Below, one piece after another: positions 59,150-64,000 of a DNA stretch of 64,000 nt; the stretch's first letter is position 1; every line of letters begins with the position of its first letter. The translations under genes and the position numbers were made by a program. Origin of the DNA: Sympetrum striolatum (Eukaryota > Arthropoda > Insecta > Odonata > Libellulidae); assembly GCA_947579665.1 (NCBI GenBank), contig OX388352.1, positions 33,102,216 through 33,166,215 of the forward strand, given 5' to 3'. The notes under the pieces were generated by a model. The model worked only from the letters and a program-made list of their open reading frames with translations. It did not search any database and was not told the origin of the DNA.

Positions 59150-61444
59150 ATCGTTATCTTTTTCCCTTCCACAGAATCAGTTATACTCGGAATGGAACTT
59201 AGCTGTTTCACGGCTCTCGGGGGTGCATCAGAAAATGTTCTCAAGGTAAAGTTCAAGAAGCTGGTAATATCCCTGTTTGGTAAATATATATGTTGGAATA
59301 ATATGGATGTATTAACCTTTCAAAGTATTATAATACCATCTTGTGGGGAATGAGGTATTCTATGAATGTATTCTCTTAACCGCCTTTGAATAACAAAAAT
59401 CATTTTCTTTGAAGATAAAATCGTTAACATGAAAAAATAAATGTTTTCTGGGAATTAGCTTTCACTTGAGTAATGGAATTAACAGAACATGATCACATGA
59501 GCATGACAATCTTTGCTATTACAAGAGTTTCTCCAAGATCGGCTTTTGAATTTTTATACATGATGCATATGGTTGCTGGGGATATAACTTAAAATATCTG
59601 ATGAAGCATGACGATATCAAGACGCGTAATCTACGCTGTTATATGCAGGTGTTTTCAAGGGTTCCCAGCCGAGTTACTATTTCAATGTCCAACGCCTTTT
59701 CGGCCTTTCTGTAGTGCCATATTCAGGAGGAAGTCTGTGGCTATGTGCCTTTAGAAAAAGCAGTAGAAACGTCCATGGACATCGAAGAAATAACTCATCT
59801 GGAAAAAAGCTTCCTGCATCATCTATGCCGGGAAAATGCCAGATTTTCCTTACTTTGTCACAAGTTCGAAGAAGGGTAATTGTCTCATTTATGTGGCATA
59901 CTTTTCAATAACGAATTTTAAGGTTGTTAAACAGAAAAAGTTGAGAAGAGAAACTGAGAGGAAACTGAAAAATATGGAGGATATGGCTATTTTCACTGAA
60001 TGATTATGCAATTGATTTTGCCCGAAAAGTGGAGACAAGGAGAGGGAATACTGAGCTCTGATTTAAAACGAATAGTATGCTTAGTCATGAGTTTCGAGAC
60101 TTATTTGGATCTCATAACAAGGAGAGACTTTAGTAATAGTTGAGTATAAGAAGTGTATGCACCACTGCTTCACGATCTTAACTCAAAATTACGGGTTTTC
60201 TTTCAATGAAACATATTCTCATCCCAAGCGAAATATAACTTAAGTACAATACCTATACTTAGACACAATGAATGAAGATTTAGTCTATCCTCTTCTCTCT
60301 TTTGTATTTACCATTATTTATCTCTGTTCTTAAATTTCTAAATTCTTTCATGCAATGCGCTCCTATCTAACAATTCGAAAATGCCGTTTAAGTTGTATTT
60401 AAAACAATTATCAATTTTCTACATTGTATTAAGTCTTGCAATAAAATATAATTTCTCTCGTTGTTCCTTCGCTTATGGCAAAAATTGCCTAGATTCAGTT
60501 TTGAATGCATTATTCACCTTAATGTAGGTTTTAAAGGATTGAAAGTGGTATCAATTCTATCAGAAAACTAAAAGAAAAACTAATGCCAGAAGAAAGTACA
60601 GGTGCAAAGAAAATAGTTGGACACTATTAAAAGAAGAATAGTGAAGCTCATTAACGAACCTTCTTAAAAAAGATATTCTTAAAAAAAGAACTTAACGGTG
60701 ACACCGTATGTTCGATTACAATAATGATTCAAAATGTTATCATTCCAAAGTTTCTTTCCCTCTTATCCTCTTCTTACTGATGCTATTTACATATTATGTC
60801 GAAATAATAAATCTCTAACCAATAATTGAATAAAATTTGAATTTAATTTCTATATATAAAAAGACAAAGTGGATACAGCTCATATTAAAATAGAAATCGA
60901 AAATACTACCGTAATCGTTAGGAAGGTGGGAAAGAGCTTACGCTGTGGCCAATTCACGGAATAAGGGAAATATATGGAAAAATCGACCCCGCCTATGGTT
61001 AGGACCCGATGCGTATTTACATAGTCAAGTTACCATATTTATGGATAGAAGGAATCGTGCGTTAATTATGAGAAATGAGGCCTGCAATGACTTCGATAAG
61101 TAAAGAACTGAAGAGTATACACAATAATTGTAAGTATGTACAAAAACAATCAGAAGCTATGTGTTTCTAGATGTTTATATATATATTAATATGAAATCAA
61201 GTATATAGTAATATGAAACGGTGATAAGCTTAAACTTCCGGAGTTATTAATTGTAAAATTTTAAGAGTGATTGAAACGGAATTATCTTACAGATTCGTTA
61301 ACATCTTCTGACGCAGCATGAGACACAAAAAGAACCGAGAGTATATTTAGGAATATAAACTATATATTTCCTTCTCTATAGAAAATCGCCAATAAGGGAC
61401 ACGGAAAATCATGCTAATGTTAAAATATATTCCATTAATTTTTC
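59150..61444. other. AT-rich non-coding stretch
   Basis: Only short tandem runs (for example around 60658-60690) are seen. No gene recognised. Confidence 0.45.
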
Positions 61445-62230
61445 ACAGCAATTCTTTATTGACTTTCCTTGTACTTTTTCTAAATCACGAATACATCTCT
61501 TTTCGGTAGAGTCCCAAACATGCATACTTTAGGTGATGCCTTTCCGACGAATTGACATATCTCGCGGGCTTTCTTCTCGCTCTTACCGACTATGTTTACC
61601 GATTGCCTTGATAATGCTGAGTTTATTAAGTGCTCTTCCACAAATGTCTCGAAAGTGCGTACTCGAATACACCATGATACGTACCTCTTGAAGAAGGAAA
61701 TATATTTCATTGATTTTATTGGGAGCTAGTAAACTAGGAACTTAACTCGGGAGATTTACGGATGATCATTAGTAACTTTTTCGACTATTGATGAAGTTAG
61801 TTATTGAGCATTTGTCTACATTAAAGCTCTAATTGCTATTTATCGTACCTATTTATATTCCTATCTGAATATTTTGAACAGATAAAGTTTTCCCTTCCTT
61901 ATATGTATTTCTCTGTAAATTATAGCATAATATTCTTACTTTACTATCAGTAAGATTACTATGGACGTTGATTGATACAAAAATACTAAGTGACCAATTA
62001 TGCTATATTTTGGGATTCTCGAAGTCACTTAAACTAGTTAGGAAATAAAACCAGAAGTACTAGTTGCTCTCTGTTGGAAACCAAGTGTTTTAACAAGTCC
62101 ATTGCTTCACTATTGATCCCCAAAACTATTGATTTGAATATTAATTTACTATTTAATAAATCCTTACTGAAAATATAAAGCTATAGCGTCGACTAGAGAC
62201 CGTGTCTTACGTTTATTACGAATGTGTTGC
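61445..62230 (-). mobile_element. Decayed internal LINE fragment
   Basis: Matches, with many changes, the part of the main LINE lying at about 21905-22720, in the same orientation. Examples are the TTGTACTTTTTCTAAATC block near 61468, CTCGCTCTTACCGAC near 61576 and TAAGTGCTCTTCCACA near 61628. The 3' UTR is missing, so this is not a simple 5' truncation. The minus-strand frame at 61480-61710 is a remnant of the C-terminal ORF. Confidence 0.7.
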
Positions 62231-64000
62231 AAATTAGAGTATCTATAGCATATTTAAAATCTTAAAATAGTTTGAAATTAATTATTTTCAGAGATAGCCT
62301 ACGGATTACCCACGCCATAAATCCGGATTTAAAAAAAATGCCTCAGTTGAAATTAATCGAAAACGCAAACGAAATTAATCGAAATCGAGTGTCTTTAAAA
62401 ATTTGATTCCTATACATTTCTCAAGTAAAATCCTTTATAGAGCCCTAGCGACAAACCAAGGGTTATTCTTGAAAAAATGTAAGATGTGTATGTGAGTAAC
62501 CATAATATAAAATCCTTATACTAAATAATAATCATCTTTATTAGCTGAAACTGTTTCAAAAGGTTTTCCTTAATTGTCTGCAATGCATTTTTCATGGGAG
62601 AATTTCGTGTCAGCCTTGTATAGAACCCAAAACTACCTTGGACGAAATATTTTTCGTTTCCGTTACAAAATAATATGCAATAACGATATATGAATGTTCA
62701 AATATTTACTATACCGGGAATCACTAAAAAATTCAAAAATCTGCCTAACACATAGTAACGTTTTATCACAGCGTTTGGAAAATATCCGAGCTTTGCGGCC
62801 TTCTAGGATCACCTCTATGATAGGTATGATCAATATCTCACTCATAATGGGGAGATTCCGTTGCGGCTCGTAAGACATGAAAAAGTTGGGTAAATGGCGC
62901 CTGTATTTTAAGCTGAGAAGTTGTCTCAATCTACAGGATGAAAAACGAGTATTGCGGGGTTGTCAATATTACTTCAAATATTGCGTAGTGGTATCAAGTT
63001 TAAGGTTAGAATCTGTTATCTTTGAGCAGGGAACTTACTCGGAAAGTTTCAAGCGCACCTGGTGTTCTCCATGTTAGGGGAAACAGAAACTCGTATACCT
63101 ATCTTAAGAATTGCTCTATCTATGTAGGTTGTGACACTGTGACAGTGTGACAGGAAAAGATTTAGTTCCTAAATAAAGAGCTGATTTTTCCATTTTACCC
63201 TGAATTGATAAGGAGAAGTAAAATATTAATAACTGTGAAAGCGGACAACTTAAGTAAAGTTAGAAACATTTTCATGGAAAACGTTATTCTCAATTGACCA
63301 TTGCAAAACCAACGTTACAAAGATTCGCACGGAAATATAAATCATCCATTTCCTCAATAAAAAAATCACCGAATATAACGTAAGGTATAACTCTCGATGG
63401 CATTTTAAAAAGAAAAATAAATTCTATGAATAACCCTTTTGTAGTTGATACGTCAACGGAAAATGTGTGCCAGTGGTAAGATAAGGTAAGGGCAGAAAAT
63501 ATTGTCAGAAATATCACAAAGGCTTAGAAGAATTAGCAAAAGAGGAAGTAGGATTTTATTAAAAATAATTTGAGGCTAGTTTAAGCGTAAACTGCAATAT
63601 TTAATTATAGTTTATATAGAAGATCGAAGCTCTACCTTCACTGCTGATGCTAGAATATTAAAACAGTGTATATCGGGACGAATTTTATAAGTCCTGATGA
63701 AATAACAGGACCGTTGTCATGCCATTTATCTTTTAAGAGGTAGTAGTTAAGATATTGAAGAAAAAGTTGGAGAGTTGAATTGCTCGTTCTAACTTGGCCT
63801 ACTTCTTGTAAAGCTGACATCGAACTATGACTACTTAAGGCACATTTCTATGGATTTAAAATTTTAGTTTTGTAAAATATTGTGACAGTAATGTAGATTC
63901 AAAAAAAGATAGGAGAAAGATGATCTGAGGTAAAAATATATCAATTTCTCCGTGGAAAGAACGTCTTTTTCACGATATCTATGACGATGACCATTCTTTC
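62231..64000. other. AT-rich non-coding stretch
   Basis: Nothing recognised except the short tandem repeat at 63131-63154 and a duplicated GAAATTAATCGAAA at about 62348-62384. Confidence 0.45.
63131..63154 (+). repeat. 8-bp tandem repeat, three copies
   Basis: GTGACACT, GTGACAGT and GTGACAGG lie in succession. Confidence 0.85.

Overview
The window is eukaryotic, AT-rich and almost entirely non-coding. It looks like arthropod, most likely insect, genomic DNA. The reasons are an exon of a twitchin/projectin-type giant muscle protein with a consensus splice donor, CR1/Jockey-group non-LTR retrotransposon copies, tRNA-derived SINE-like units and hAT-type DNA elements with 8-bp target duplications. 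I see no bacterial-style operons, rRNA, CRISPR arrays or convincing intact tRNA genes. I cannot name the species.

Layout: (1) 315-666, minus strand: one Ig (I-set) exon, the only clear host protein-coding sequence. Its gene continues leftward out of the window, and I could not identify any exon upstream of it in the remaining 63 kb. (2) About 2.5-5 kb: GC/CpG-enriched, non-coding, possibly regulatory. (3) 6103-7033: a 931-bp non-autonomous hAT-like element with perfect 8-bp target duplications. (4) 17580-23994: a 6.4-kb compound structure. Its ends are GCC-rich, carry 14-bp inverted termini and are flanked by an exact 8-bp duplication, as for a hAT element. Inside it lie a roughly 165-bp-period tandem array whose units each carry a Pol III B-box-like (tRNA T-arm-like) motif, and a 5'-truncated CR1-type LINE bounded by 50-bp direct repeats. 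(5) 33382-34150: a second, colinear copy of part of that array. (6) 42.5-43.8 kb: a cluster of foldback structures, namely a 53-nt hairpin and a long inverted repeat with arms of about 200 bp. (7) 27.7, 46.1, 58.7 and 61.4-62.2 kb: further degraded LINE copies, all in the same orientation. (8) 13.7, 32.2, 40.1, 41.8 and 48.0 kb: tRNA-derived units with A and B boxes. (9) 53.56-53.75 kb: the C-terminal remnant of a mariner/IS630-type transposase. (10) 52.2-53.2 and 58.26-58.56 kb: short GC-richer islands with palindromes or hairpins.

The muscle-gene exon and the mobile DNA do not form a shared pathway. The window reads as the flank or a giant intron of a muscle gene, filled with old transposable elements. 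The least explained features are the B-box tandem array, with its higher-order organisation and two dispersed copies, the GCC-ended compound hAT, and the foldback cluster at 42.5-43.8 kb. All repeat calls were made by eye; nothing was searched against databases.
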